A stretch of DNA of 64,000 bases from Bradymonadales bacterium (GTDB lineage Bacteria > Myxococcota_A > Bradymonadia > JAFGEP01), in the NCBI GenBank assembly GCA_016931535.1, contig JAFGEP010000097.1:1-64000 (forward strand). The letters run 5' to 3'. The notes under the pieces were generated by a model, which was not told where the DNA came from, did no database searches, and worked only from the letters and a program-made list of their open reading frames with translations. Positions 1 to 9,113 of this stretch are shown piece by piece. The stretch's first letter is position 1. Each line of letters starts with the position of its first letter. Position numbers and translations under genes: made by a program.

Positions 1-85
1 CATACCAGCCCAGGGCGAAGCCCTGGGAAAGGCAGTGCAAGATCGTGGGAAGCCCTGAAAGGGCGAGACATACCAGCTGACGAAG
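1..85. repeat. Two-hairpin intergenic repeat, copy A
   Basis: This stretch holds a hairpin CCCAGGGCGAAGCCCTGGG, a variable linker of about 25 bases and a second hairpin GCCCTGAAAGGGC followed by GACATA. The same design occurs in reverse orientation at about 17,387-17,460. The two hairpins and their flanks match almost exactly and the linker does not. The repeat may extend left of the window. It lies just beyond the 3' end of the minus-strand protease gene. The function is unknown; a REP-like mobile hairpin or a transcript 3'-end element are both possible. Confidence 0.7.
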
Positions 86-129
86 GGCGATCGAAAAGCG
101 AATTGGGACACAGCACGTGGACCGGGGCA

Positions 130-1569
130 CTAGAGCCCGGTCGCTGACCTTCTCCACCAGGCAGCCGCCCCGATGGCGACCCCCCATAGCAGCAGCAGGA
201 AGGAAGGGCCGCCCCCCAGGCCGGTCACCGAACATCCCGTATCCACGTGGCCGCGATTGCAGGTGTCCGTATCCTCCCAGTCGGTCAGGCCGTTGCAGTT
301 GTTGTCGATGCCGTCCTCGCAGACCTCGGTGGCCAGGGGATGCACCTGTGGGTTCTGGTCGTCACAGTCTTCCTGGCGGCAGAAGCCGTCGGCATCCTCG
401 TCGCGACAGACACAGGCGCCCAGATCGGGGTGGTCGTCGTCCACGACGCCGGTCAGGCAGCGATCCATCTCCGAGCAATCCTCGTCAACCAGGCAGTAGG
501 GGTAGCAGGCAGGGCCGACGCCGCCCTCGGATTCGGGGAGGTCGAGGCAGGCGAGGCCGTCGGCGCAGGGGTATGGCGGCCAGCTCTCTGGCTCCACCAG
601 GCAGGGGCTACCGGCAGCGAGATCCTGGGAGGGGGAGCACTCGAACCGGTCATCCGACGGCTGGCAAGCCTGTCCGCTCTCGCAGTCGCCCCCCGTGATC
701 TCGCAGGGGATGCGGGTGGTCTCGAGAAGACCCTGGATCCAGGTGTAAAATGGGTCCACTCGAGTATCCATACCCGAGCTGGCGCAGCCCTGGTCACCCA
801 TGTGGGTGACGCCGATCACCGTCTCGACCCCTTCGATGTCCAGAAGCGTGGCGCCCCCCGAGTCGCCGTTGCAGGGAAGCTGGCCGTCTTCGGACATCTC
901 GTAGGCGAACATGTCCAGCGCCACCGGCCCCAGCAAACCCTCGCCGTAGCGCTTGATCCCGTTGCCGGTCTGGCGGATGCCGTCGGTGACTCCGTATCCG
1001 ACCCAGGTGATGGGCAACCCCTCCCAGTCATAGGTGATCAAGAGGTCGTTGATGGGCAAAGGCTGGGCCACCTCGGCCGGCACCCGCTCGGCCAGATGGG
1101 CCAGGGCGATGTCGCGAACCAGCGGAGCGTTGGGAATGAACTGAGGGTGAGGATGGAAGCTGTCGATGGCAAAGAGCGATCCGGAGCCGGAGACGTCCGG
1201 CCCGATGAAGAAGCTGACCATCTCGGGGGTCAGCTCGATCGTCTCCTCGCTTTCGGTCGGCAGCTCGACCACCACGCAGTGGCCTGCGGTCATCACCCAC
1301 TCCGGGTCGATCAGGGTACCGGAGCAGAACTGGCGCAGGTCATCGGAGGCGACGTACGCCGCCTCGATCACCAGGGCGCCGATGGCGGGCCAGGCATCGG
1401 TGCTGGTTCCGTTGATGATCGCTTGTCCGGTCTGATCGTAGGAGGCCAAGGTTGACACCACCGGTTCCGGTTGAAAGGTGCATCCGGCCCATCCCGACAG
1501 GAAAAAAAGGAGTGAAAGGATGGAGGCAACCGCCAGGTGGCGGCTGGTTCGAGTACCGTTTTCTATCAT
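130..1569 (-). CDS. Secreted trypsin-like (S1) serine protease with MopE-type motif and MYXO-CTERM-like tail
   Basis: The 479-aa product starts with an export signal ending in WAGC near residue 30, so it is probably a lipoprotein, although Trp at -3 is unusual. The S1 peptidase domain starts at the IINGT strand (about 50) and carries the triad His97 (TAGHC), Asp153 (DIALAH) and Ser237 (GDSGG). A Cys-rich region follows. Near residue 390 there is a DEDADGFC...DCDD motif with CEDGIDNNCNG, the MopE-type repeat common in Myxococcota surface proteins. The end (GGGP, hydrophobic helix, WWRRS) resembles MYXO-CTERM sorting tails. I chose ATG 1569 because GGAG lies about 5 nt upstream; a GTG at 1575 is the alternative. 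The role is probably surface or secreted proteolysis; the substrate is unknown. Confidence 0.9.
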   Translation of the reverse strand: MIENGTRTSRHLAVASILSLLFFLSGWAGCTFQPEPVVSTLASYDQTGQAIINGTSTDAWPAIGALVIEAAYVASDDLRQFCSGTLIDPEWVMTAGHCVVVELPTESEETIELTPEMVSFFIGPDVSGSGSLFAIDSFHPHPQFIPNAPLVRDIALAHLAERVPAEVAQPLPINDLLITYDWEGLPITWVGYGVTDGIRQTGNGIKRYGEGLLGPVALDMFAYEMSEDGQLPCNGDSGGATLLDIEGVETVIGVTHMGDQGCASSGMDTRVDPFYTWIQGLLETTRIPCEITGGDCESGQACQPSDDRFECSPSQDLAAGSPCLVEPESWPPYPCADGLACLDLPESEGGVGPACYPYCLVDEDCSEMDRCLTGVVDDDHPDLGACVCRDEDADGFCRQEDCDDQNPQVHPLATEVCEDGIDNNCNGLTDWEDTDTCNRGHVDTGCSVTGLGGGPSFLLLLWGVAIGAAAWWRRSATGL

Positions 1570-1732
1570 GATCACTCCAGTTGCGCTCCAGCGTCCCGTG
1601 GCGGAAACCCACTATAACAGAGGAGAGGGGGTGAGGGGAAAGAGAAGGCTGGGACGGCTTCAAACTCCGGCTCGAACTCGGGAGCAGCCAGCGCCTCCTT
1701 CACCGAAGCCGGCACAGACCCACCGCAGTGGG

Positions 1733-2359
1733 TCAAGGTGTCTCGGAGGCGGGGCCGGGACCGGGTTGGGGCTGGCGGGTAGGATCGGAGTGGGAGGCGG
1801 GGTCGGGCTCGAGCTCAGGCTCGGGCTCGGGCTCCGAAGCAGCCAGCGCCTCCTCTATCGAAGCCACCAGAGCCTGCAGGGCTTCTCGCGAAGGGCGGTT
1901 TTGCAGGGTCAGATCGAGCGAGACCGCAGTTATGGCGGGCACGTGGGAAAGGGCCTCCCCACGGAGCTGGAGGTTGACCAGGTAGCGCACCGGCCCTAGA
2001 GGTGCCCTCTCCAGGCTGCCATCCTCGTCGGGGTCGCGCTGGGCGATCACCCAGGGCAGGTCCGGTTGGAAGCGGCCCAGCTCTATCGCGTTCTGGTCAC
2101 GGTTTTCGAGAACGGCCTGTATCCGGTTGGCGAGCCATTCCAGATCGGTGTCGGCTCGTTGGCGGAACTCCCCGTGAAACCGGATGTCATCCTCCGGGGT
2201 CGGGAACATGATCGAAGGGGTATCCATGCTCAATCGGAACAGATCCCGGACCAGCTCCGCACTGGAAGATCCACTCACCATCGCCTCCTTTGACCACAGC
2301 CACAGGACGGCCACCGCCGCCAACAGGAGCCATCTCGAGCGAAACAGGTGTCTCCTCAT
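1733..2359 (-). CDS. Hypothetical exported protein with Pro/Glu-rich C-terminus
   Basis: The 208-aa product has an N-terminal Arg-rich stretch and a hydrophobic segment (WLLLAAVAVLWLW), so it is exported or membrane-anchored. The middle (about 30-165) is a soluble region with no family I recognise. The last 40 residues are low complexity, alternating Glu/Pro then Pro/Gln/Ser. The frame stays open further upstream, but AGGAGG about 6 nt before ATG 2359 and the signal sequence right after it fix the start. It lies upstream of the protease on the same strand with a gap of about 160 bp, so cotranscription is possible. Confidence 0.7.
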   Translation of the reverse strand: MRRHLFRSRWLLLAAVAVLWLWSKEAMVSGSSSAELVRDLFRLSMDTPSIMFPTPEDDIRFHGEFRQRADTDLEWLANRIQAVLENRDQNAIELGRFQPDLPWVIAQRDPDEDGSLERAPLGPVRYLVNLQLRGEALSHVPAITAVSLDLTLQNRPSREALQALVASIEEALAASEPEPEPELEPDPASHSDPTRQPQPGPGPASETP

Positions 2360-2972
2360 TCGGTCCTCCTCGGTACCATGAGCATTCGACGGTCGCTCTC
2401 GCATACGGGTCGGGGTTTCACAGTTACGTGAAGAGGGCCCGAGGGTCAACGCATTTTCGTGCCTTTTGCGGCCATCTAGATCCGCTTCACCCAGGTAGAG
2501 CGGGGTACCGGCATGTCGTATAGGGTACCTGGAGATCTGAGGGGGGTCCGTCACAGGTGTCAAGATCGCCCTGCTCCAGCCGCTGCATCTCCTTTCAGCC
2601 GTTTTCACCCAGCCTGTCGAGAACATCGACGGAACGCAGAGTACACTGTCGAAGTGAGCGGGGGTCTGGACGGTTTCATGGTTGACGGCCGTCGAGTGGA
2701 GCGGGCCGTGGGCGAAGGCGGCGCCGAAACCGGCGCTGGGAGAAGGACGCTTCCCGCTGGGGATCGATAGCTGTAATCTGTGAGGCGACATCGGGCAGCC
2801 CCTGGAGACCGGTTTCCCTCACCCGCCCCGGGCGGGATCGGGGAGTGAGGTGTGGGTGCCTCGATGATCGGGCCTCACGATCACAGCGGGGCTCGTACGC
2901 TCTGCCGTCGGCTGTTGTCTATCGGCCGGCCCCCTGCAATCCTTAGGGACAGGCCACAGCCGGGGAGGTGGA
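2360..2972. other. Divergent intergenic region, no gene seen
   Basis: This 613-bp stretch separates the minus-strand exported protein from the plus-strand GH5 gene. No reading frame here has a credible start or protein-like composition. It contains short inverted repeats: GGTACC copies around 2,500-2,530, GCGCCG...CGGCGC near 2,721-2,735 and CCCGCC...GGCGGG near 2,822-2,836. Promoters for both neighbours must lie here, but I cannot point to a convincing sigma70 pair. Confidence 0.5.
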
Positions 2973-4586
2973 ATGCTCGATTACCGACTACCGTGCTGGT
3001 TCGCCCTGGCGACTGTGATCCTCTCCTGCGGATCGGAGGGCTCTGGTGGGGGAGATCCCGATGCAGGCCAACCCGATCTCCTCGATCTCGAAGCAGACGA
3101 CGGGGACGGCGAGCTTGCCGACACCGATTTCGCGGACACCGAGCCGGGCGATCCGATCCCAGAGACCGATCGACCGGAGGATCTGCAGTCAGAGGCCGAG
3201 GGCGATGCGCTTGGGGACATCGAAGACCAGGAGGTGGAGGAACCTCTCCCCACGGGATGGCAAACCCGAGGCCAGCGGATCATCGACCCGGAGGGCAGAC
3301 AGCGGATCCTGCGGGGATTCAACCTGAGCAACGACGTGAAGCACCCGCCCTACGACAGCTGGGCGCAGGAGGAGGACTATCGGCGCCTGCAGACATGGGG
3401 AGTATCGGCCCTGCGGCTGCTGACCACCTGGGCCGCCATCATGCCCGAGCCGGGAGTGATCGACGAGGAGTATCTCCAGAAGTACGATCAGCGCATCGAG
3501 TGGGCGGGACGGTACAACATCCTGATCATCATGGACATGCACCAGGATGTGTTCGGAGAGGGGTTCGGTCACAACGGCGCCCCGCGCTGGGCCTGCGATG
3601 AGGCCCTCTACGAGGCCCACGTGCCGAGGGAACCCTGGTATGCCAACTACCAGAGCCCCCAGGTGATGGAATGCTACGGCCGGTTCTGGAGCGACACCGA
3701 CCTGCAGGACCTCTTCATCCAGGCGGTCGTGACCCTGGCGGAGCGGTACCGGGAGGAGCCGCATGTCATCGGCATCGACCTGTTCAACGAGCCCTACTGG
3801 GGGCCGGACACGACCGTGCTGGGGTTCATCACGGGGCAGCTCCAGCCTTTCTACCAGCGGGTGCTGGACGCCCTGGGCGAGGTGGACAAGAGCTACCTAT
3901 ACCTGGTCGAGCCGCCTCCGGTGATGCAGTGGGGCCTCTCCCCAGGATTCGTGCCGTTCGGACAGGCCAATGTAGTCTACGCCCCCCACTTCTACCTCCC
4001 CTCCATCGAGCTCGAGAACCGCTACGATGGGGATACGGCGCTCATCCGGCTGGGGCTGGAAGGCTACCAGCAAACCTCCCTCGACCTGGACATCCCCTGG
4101 ATCCTGGGGGAGTGGGGCGGGTTCACCAGTGCGACCAACTACGACGAATACATGCGGGACGCGCTCGCCATCCTGGAGTCGCTGCATGCGGGAGATCTCT
4201 ACTACGAATACTCCCAGGACGATGGTGGCTACAGCCTTCTGAACTCGGCCGGCGAGGAGAAACCACTACTGGTGGACATCTCCGCCCGGATCTATCCCAA
4301 GGCGGTGGGCGGAACGCTGGTGGAGTACCATTTCGACGACCAGAGCGGCGTGTTCACCATGGTGCTGGAGACGCTGGAGCAGGTGACAGCGCCCTCGATA
4401 CTGGCCTTTCCGAAGGAACGCCACTACCCGGACGGGTTCGTCATCGAGAGCAGCGACCCGGATGGAAGCTGGTCCTACGAGGTCGATGAAGAACGGTCGG
4501 AGCTGCTGTTCACCATCGACCGGACGAAGGTGCGGCATACCCTCACCATCCGGCCGCTAGGCGGGTACAGCTTGGCCAGAGGCTAG
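2973..4586 (+). CDS. GH5-family glycosidase lipoprotein (cellulase / endoglycosylceramidase-like)
   Basis: The 537-aa lipoprotein has a signal peptide ending in VILSC. An acidic, low-complexity linker (about 25-90) is typical of surface lipoproteins of this lineage. The catalytic (beta/alpha)8 domain starts at GFNLSNDVKHPP. It shows the GH5 hallmarks: MDMHQDVFGE, the acid/base Glu in FNEPYWG and the nucleophile Glu in LGEWGG. The HQDVFGEGFGHNGAPRW stretch resembles the endoglycosylceramidase subgroup. A beta-rich C-terminal domain follows, as in that subgroup. ATG 2973 has GGGGAGGTG just upstream. It should hydrolyse beta-glycosidic bonds of glycans or glycolipids outside the cell; the exact substrate is not readable. 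The stop codon lies inside the first copy of a repeat. Confidence 0.88.
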   Translation: MLDYRLPCWFALATVILSCGSEGSGGGDPDAGQPDLLDLEADDGDGELADTDFADTEPGDPIPETDRPEDLQSEAEGDALGDIEDQEVEEPLPTGWQTRGQRIIDPEGRQRILRGFNLSNDVKHPPYDSWAQEEDYRRLQTWGVSALRLLTTWAAIMPEPGVIDEEYLQKYDQRIEWAGRYNILIIMDMHQDVFGEGFGHNGAPRWACDEALYEAHVPREPWYANYQSPQVMECYGRFWSDTDLQDLFIQAVVTLAERYREEPHVIGIDLFNEPYWGPDTTVLGFITGQLQPFYQRVLDALGEVDKSYLYLVEPPPVMQWGLSPGFVPFGQANVVYAPHFYLPSIELENRYDGDTALIRLGLEGYQQTSLDLDIPWILGEWGGFTSATNYDEYMRDALAILESLHAGDLYYEYSQDDGGYSLLNSAGEEKPLLVDISARIYPKAVGGTLVEYHFDDQSGVFTMVLETLEQVTAPSILAFPKERHYPDGFVIESSDPDGSWSYEVDEERSELLFTIDRTKVRHTLTIRPLGGYSLARG

Positions 4587-4833
4587 GATCGCCCCCTCCG
4601 CTTGTCCAACGGCTAGGATCGCCCCCTCCGCCCGCTACGCGGGCACCTCCCCCGCTTGCTCGGCAAGCGGGGGAGGAGAGCACGGCCATAGTCCAGGATC
4701 GCCCCCACCGCCCGCTGCGCGGGCACCTCCCCCGGGCTCCGCCTCGGGGGAGGAGGATCGCCCGGCCAGAGGCTAGGATCGCCCCCTCCGCCCGCTAGGC
4801 GGGCACCTCCCCCGGGCTCCGCCTCGGGGGAGG
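4581..4833. repeat. Palindromic intergenic repeat block (about four copies)
   Basis: A unit beginning GGCTAGGATCGCCCCCTCCG and containing two nested hairpins (CCCGC..GCGGG and CTCCCCCG..CGGGGGAG) recurs at 4581 (partial), 4611, about 4691 and 4771. The copies differ at a few bases, including in the loops. The block exactly fills the gap between two convergent genes. The GH5 stop codon is within the first copy and the DUF2804 stop codon follows the last copy. The hairpins could also serve as a two-way transcription barrier. No spacers of constant length are present, so this is not CRISPR. Confidence 0.8.
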
Positions 4834-4834
4834 A

Positions 4835-5893
4835 TCAGGTCCTGAGGTAGAAGTCCTCGCACATCCCGAAGGCCTTCTCGATGGCCAGCTCTGGGCCATC
4901 GCCGGACCGCAGGCGGCCATGGAACGCGCCGAAAGGCCCGCGGTAGCGGCTCCGGATGACCAGGGCGTTGATGTCCACCGTGCGGATGACCTCGGGGGTG
5001 AAGGTCAGCTCGACCATTCCTTGCCGGTCGGCGATGGTCCAGGGTTGAAGCGGATCATGAGGGTCGAAGTGGAATCGGACCGGAGGCAGCAGGAACAGCT
5101 TGCCGTCGATCCAGAGGCAGTTCTCGTTGTAGCGGTCCTGGTCTTCGACCTGGTTGTCGGTCAAGTTGAAGCCGACCAGCCGGTCTTGACCGTCGAAAAA
5201 GCCTCCGGTGGCCCAGTGCCACTTCATCACCCAGGGGTAGTACCCCTTGTGGATATCGATGAGCCCATAGCTCGACCGGCGCGGAAACTCCACCTGGCGG
5301 TCGTTGAGACTCAGGCTGCCCTCGACGGGGCAGACGTACTTGTGGGAGTACATCGCTTTGTGCTTTTTCAGCGGCAGGACCACCACGATGGGCTGGTCCG
5401 TGGGGGCTTGCTCATAGCCGATAAAGTGCCCGCTGACGGCGGGGAGGGTCCGTTGGGGAGCGATATCGAACTCCAGCTCGAACCGTCCGTTGGCAAGCTG
5501 GTTCTTGATGGAGAGGAAGAAGCCGCTGGAACGGTAGCAGGCCTGGCTGTCATCCAGGCTCTGGGGGATGCGCATCTTCCAGGGGGCGGCTTTGCGCTCG
5601 TAGAAGTAGATGGCGCCGTCCCGGCGGGAGTAGATGCACACCTGTGCCAGAGCCAGTGTCTTGGCGTTGAACAGCGCCAGGCTGATGTAATGGTCCTCGC
5701 TGGCCAGAGCGAAGTGTTCCCACTCCTTCAGGCGCAGGCTCTTGAAGGCGCGGGGCAGTGGAAATCGGCCCGCGATGCGGGCATCCAGCGGATTGACCTG
5801 GGGAATATCGTGTCCATAGGTCCCCAGGTTGAACGACCCGTCGGTCACCACCTCACTCGTGGCATCAAGCAAAGGGCGTAGCGGCTGGGACAT
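4835..5893 (-). CDS. DUF2804 family protein
   Basis: The 352-aa soluble product has the features of DUF2804 proteins: an N-terminal PL-D motif, many aromatic residues and the conserved stretch HKGYYPWVMKWHWATGG, followed by GFNLTDNQ and NENCLWIDGKL. It spans the full family length. The family has no established biochemical role, so I assign none. The frame stays open upstream to 6331, but ATG 5893 is preceded by AGAGG at good spacing and the protein-like sequence starts there. It reads away from the pseudouridine synthase gene with a 92-bp gap that holds a perfect palindrome. Confidence 0.82.
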   Translation of the reverse strand: MSQPLRPLLDATSEVVTDGSFNLGTYGHDIPQVNPLDARIAGRFPLPRAFKSLRLKEWEHFALASEDHYISLALFNAKTLALAQVCIYSRRDGAIYFYERKAAPWKMRIPQSLDDSQACYRSSGFFLSIKNQLANGRFELEFDIAPQRTLPAVSGHFIGYEQAPTDQPIVVVLPLKKHKAMYSHKYVCPVEGSLSLNDRQVEFPRRSSYGLIDIHKGYYPWVMKWHWATGGFFDGQDRLVGFNLTDNQVEDQDRYNENCLWIDGKLFLLPPVRFHFDPHDPLQPWTIADRQGMVELTFTPEVIRTVDINALVIRSRYRGPFGAFHGRLRSGDGPELAIEKAFGMCEDFYLRT

Positions 5894-5923
5894 GGGAGTT
5901 CCTCTCGGCGTTCTGTCGCACCA

Positions 5924-5936
5924 TTGCGAATCGCAA
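5924..5936. promoter_or_regulatory. 13-bp palindrome upstream of the DUF2804 gene
   Basis: The sequence TTGCGAATCGCAA is a perfect palindrome about 31 bp upstream of the DUF2804 start codon. The position and symmetry suit an operator for a dimeric regulator. No regulator gene is adjacent, so its ligand and factor are unknown. Confidence 0.35.
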
Positions 5937-5985
5937 AAGTGATCAGAACCTACACCGACGGGGAGAATCGGTCCATGTGGTTCCT

Positions 5986-7059
5986 TCACACCCATGGCTG
6001 GCATGCCCGATCGAGCCCCGCATCCAGGAGCTGTGCCGCCGCTTCCGCCGACAGTCCGGAAAGCGATCCCAGGATCTCCGTCCAGAACGCGGGCAGCCTG
6101 GACCGCAACTCCAGCGGAGCCCCGCTCGTGGGATGGAGCAGGCGCAGGTACCCTGCGTGCAGCAGGTGAGAGGGCGCGACCAGTCTTTTGCGGTCCTCGT
6201 CGGTCAGTCGACCGGCGACAAAGCGCAGGTACAGATCCTCCTCGACACCGTACAGCTTGTCCCCCACGATCGGATGGCCGATGTGGGACAGGTGAACGCG
6301 GATCTGGTGCAACCGCCCGGTACGTGGCCACAGGTGGAGCAGGGCGTGGGAAGGAAAGGCGGAGACCGTCCGATACCAGGTGGACGCCGCCCTGCCTCCC
6401 ATCTCAGCCGACAGCGGGCCCTGCTTGATGCGGACCTTTCTGCTCGGCAAGGGACCCAGGGGAAGTTCGATGCGGCCGTCCGCCGGCTGGGGAACACCGT
6501 GGACCAACGCCAGGTATCCTTTGGCGATCAACCTGTCTTCCCGCTGATCGAGCGGTCCGGATGCTCCTGCGGGAGACCACAAGGTCTGTAACGCCTTGGC
6601 GATGGCGCTGCTCTTGGCGAACAGGACCAGGCCGCTCGTCTCCCGGTCCAATCGATGGACGGGCCAGATATGAGGATAACCGTGGCGACGCAGGGTATCG
6701 ACCAGCGAACCGATCCGCCGGGAGCCTCCGTGGACGGTGGTGTTTCCGTCCTTTTCCACCACCAGCAGGGCATCGTCCTCGTGGAGGACGACCAGCTCAG
6801 CCGGCCGCTCCTGTGACCATCCTGCCCGCCGTACCAACATGATCTCGAAGGTCTCTCCAGCCTTGTAGTGCCTGCCTGGCTTGAGGGGTGCCCTGTCGAG
6901 TTGTTGGTTGTGGCGGCGGATCAGATCGTGCACGGTCTGCCGCGAATAGCCCTTGAGGCGATTCTGCAGGATGCGGTCCAGCCGCCAGTCGTGCTCCTCG
7001 GGGCGAACCTCGAACTGGAACAGCTCGTTCAACCAGCCGGACTCGTCGGCAGAACCCAT
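5986..7059 (-). CDS. RluA-family rRNA/tRNA pseudouridine synthase
   Basis: The 357-aa product has an N-terminal S4-like RNA-binding segment (RLDRILQNRLKGYSRQTVHDLI). The RluA catalytic domain follows, with the signature HRLDRETSG where Asp is the nucleophile, and later GRLHQIRVHL and the GDKLYG motif. Domain order and length are typical of RluA/RluC/RluD enzymes, which isomerise uridine in rRNA or tRNA; the target site cannot be read from sequence. I chose ATG 7059 because GGAG lies about 8 nt upstream; ATG 7086 has no good ribosome binding site. Confidence 0.92.
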   Translation of the reverse strand: MGSADESGWLNELFQFEVRPEEHDWRLDRILQNRLKGYSRQTVHDLIRRHNQQLDRAPLKPGRHYKAGETFEIMLVRRAGWSQERPAELVVLHEDDALLVVEKDGNTTVHGGSRRIGSLVDTLRRHGYPHIWPVHRLDRETSGLVLFAKSSAIAKALQTLWSPAGASGPLDQREDRLIAKGYLALVHGVPQPADGRIELPLGPLPSRKVRIKQGPLSAEMGGRAASTWYRTVSAFPSHALLHLWPRTGRLHQIRVHLSHIGHPIVGDKLYGVEEDLYLRFVAGRLTDEDRKRLVAPSHLLHAGYLRLLHPTSGAPLELRSRLPAFWTEILGSLSGLSAEAAAQLLDAGLDRACQPWV

Positions 7060-7540
7060 CGAACCGCTCCGTGGGGGTGACAGCATGCCACCAATGAGCT
7101 GGCTATGTACCACATCCGCCGACCCTCCGCTGGAAATGTGGGGCGAAGGGGGATATCTTGCGGTGATCAGGGGTCGAAGCGCCAGGTGACGGATTGGTGC
7201 ACTGGTCCACGAGTCTTGTCCCGACTCCCGATCTCCGTAGGTACTGGATGAGGTCGGCTACCCCTTTCTGGACGGATTGATGTCCTTTCGGGGCTTGGCT
7301 CGGGCACCCGACGCAAACTGCGAAAGCCCTGGAGCAGCTTCTGACAGGAATTGCTCGGCCCTCTTCGGACTCTTCCTGAAAAGACGGTTTTCTAGGGCCG
7401 ACAAAGCCGAGATCGTCTGCGACCAGCAGAAGGCGATGGTGGAAGCGATTGGAGACAGAGCAGGTGAAACGGGGCAAGCCCAACCCAGCGCGGGCCGTCA
7501 TAAGAAGCCCAGCTCAGCGCGGGCAGGAAGGGCAGCGCAG
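7060..7540. other. Divergent intergenic region with alternative upstream starts
   Basis: This stretch of about 480 bp lies between the pseudouridine synthase and the first radical SAM gene. The radical SAM frame is open back to 7277, with in-frame starts near 7277 and 7436, but the predicted residues there are Arg/Ala/Ser-rich and unlike a protein. Two imperfect copies of AAGCCCA(A/G)C(C/T)CAGCGCGGGC lie about 30 bp apart just before the start codon. I see no clear promoter pair. Confidence 0.4.
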
Positions 7541-9025
7541 ATGGAACTGAACCGGAGGGATCGCGAAAGGCTGCTGTGGGAAAGCTGGGGCGATCGCCTC
7601 GGGCGGTTGCCGTTTCTATCAGAGGAGCAGGCGGCCGAGGCCAACCGGGAGCAGCGGCAGCGGCTGGCTGCCCTGGGTCAACGGGTGAGCCGTCACTTCG
7701 GCGGGAGCAAGCTGGCGACAGGCCCGCTTTCGCCTGGATGCCAGGCCTGCGGCAACGGCACCTGGTCTTGCTTGTTCATTACGCGGCAGTGCCAGGCCTC
7801 CTGCTTCACCTGCCCGGCGTTCAAGTCGTCCGCCGAGATGGCCCCCTATGCCGACGGGCTGGAGTTCCGCCGTTTCGAGGATTTTTTGGACTACTGCGCC
7901 AGCATCGGTATCAACGGTGTCGCCTTCAGCGGCGGCGACCCCTTGTTGTTCGCTGACCGCCTGGTCGATCTGATCGTCCGGCTGCGCCGGTCTCTTGGCA
8001 CAGGGATCTACCTGTGGGCCTACACCAACGGCCTGTGTGCCAACCGCAAGGTACTCGAGTCGCTGGCCCGTGCCGGTCTCGACGAGATCCGGTTCAATAT
8101 CGGGGCAACGGGCTACTCGCTCGACAAGGTCGCGCTGGCCAAGGGGATCCTGCCCAGGGTGACCGTGGAGATCGCCTGCGTGCCCGAAGATGTGCCGATC
8201 CTCAAGGGATGCATGAAGGAGATGGCCGCCGTTGGGGTCGATCACCTCAACCTGCACCAGATCATGTTGTCGAGCGCCAACCTGGAGGCGCTGGTGGACC
8301 GCGGATACCATGTCACCCGGCAAGCGGTTCCGTCGGTGGTGGAGTCGGAGCTGGCCATGTTGGAGCTGATGGAGCATGCCCTGGACCAGGGCATCCACCT
8401 GGCGATCAACCACTGCAACACCAGCTACAAGGGGAGATGGCAGCAACGGGGAAGTTTCCTGCGCATCAACAAGAAGATACTGGCTGGCCACGAAAGCGAG
8501 ACCGAGAGCGGGTACATCCGCAGGCTGTGGTTCACGAGCGATGCCCGGAAAGCCCGGAAGATGGTCCAGGCCCTCCTGGCCCTTCCCGATGGCGTCCCCC
8601 AGATCGCGCCGGAACCGGCGGATGGTTTGGTTGGCGACCCGCAGGTCATACCGGAACCGGTGGATACGCCAAACGACGTGGGGGGATGCCTGTGGGACGG
8701 CAACCACGGGCGGTTGTACTTCCCGCTGCGGTTGTTCCCCCAGGCAATGTCGTCAGGCATGCCGATCTACGTGCAGTACCACACCGCCGGTCTTGCCCCC
8801 GACGTGATCGTGACCCAGGAGCGGCGCATCTTGACCACCGCACCGGGCAAGTACCTCAGCGTTTTGGTCTCGCCCGCCTCGGAGGTGATCGAGCTGGATG
8901 ATGCCGGCAGGAGGTTTCTCGGACGGATCGCCGATTCCGCCGATCTTGGCGGGGAGGGGGTCGAGTTGCCCTACGAGCTGGCCAGGTACGAGTGCATCGG
9001 TTCGGGAGTGCCGGACTATGACTAG
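7541..9025 (+). CDS. Radical SAM protein of unknown specificity
   Basis: The 494-aa product has the radical SAM cluster motif CxxxCxxC as CQASCFTC, followed by the SAM-binding GG element in AFSGGDPLLF. A conserved (beta/alpha) barrel pattern continues to about residue 330. The C-terminal 150 residues contain a beta-rich stretch (VIVTQERRILTTAPGKYLSV) and no obvious SPASM Cys cluster. ATG 7541 is preceded by AGGAAGG; starts further upstream are possible but look non-coding. It is the first plus-strand gene of the sugar/radical SAM cluster, about 90 bp before the WbsX-like gene. The reaction is unknown. Confidence 0.85.
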   Translation: MELNRRDRERLLWESWGDRLGRLPFLSEEQAAEANREQRQRLAALGQRVSRHFGGSKLATGPLSPGCQACGNGTWSCLFITRQCQASCFTCPAFKSSAEMAPYADGLEFRRFEDFLDYCASIGINGVAFSGGDPLLFADRLVDLIVRLRRSLGTGIYLWAYTNGLCANRKVLESLARAGLDEIRFNIGATGYSLDKVALAKGILPRVTVEIACVPEDVPILKGCMKEMAAVGVDHLNLHQIMLSSANLEALVDRGYHVTRQAVPSVVESELAMLELMEHALDQGIHLAINHCNTSYKGRWQQRGSFLRINKKILAGHESETESGYIRRLWFTSDARKARKMVQALLALPDGVPQIAPEPADGLVGDPQVIPEPVDTPNDVGGCLWDGNHGRLYFPLRLFPQAMSSGMPIYVQYHTAGLAPDVIVTQERRILTTAPGKYLSVLVSPASEVIELDDAGRRFLGRIADSADLGGEGVELPYELARYECIGSGVPDYD

Positions 9026-9113
9026 CCGACAGGTGACAGCCGATCGTCGGCAGGCAGCAGGCGAAACTATCTACTCGTGACGTCGAAGGAATAATGAGGG
9101 GTTGGAACCCGCG

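Noticed and set aside
1733..2791. A 352-aa version of the small exported protein
   Set aside because: The upstream 144 codons look non-coding, and AGGAGG plus a signal sequence mark ATG 2359 as the start.
4581..4833. Possible CRISPR array
   Set aside because: Repeats are nearly contiguous, hairpin-rich and of uneven spacing, with no unique spacers and no cas genes.
7277..7540. An N-terminal extension of the first radical SAM protein
   Set aside because: The extension is Arg/Ala/Ser-rich and unlike a protein domain; ATG 7541 has a ribosome binding site. Kept as an alternative only.
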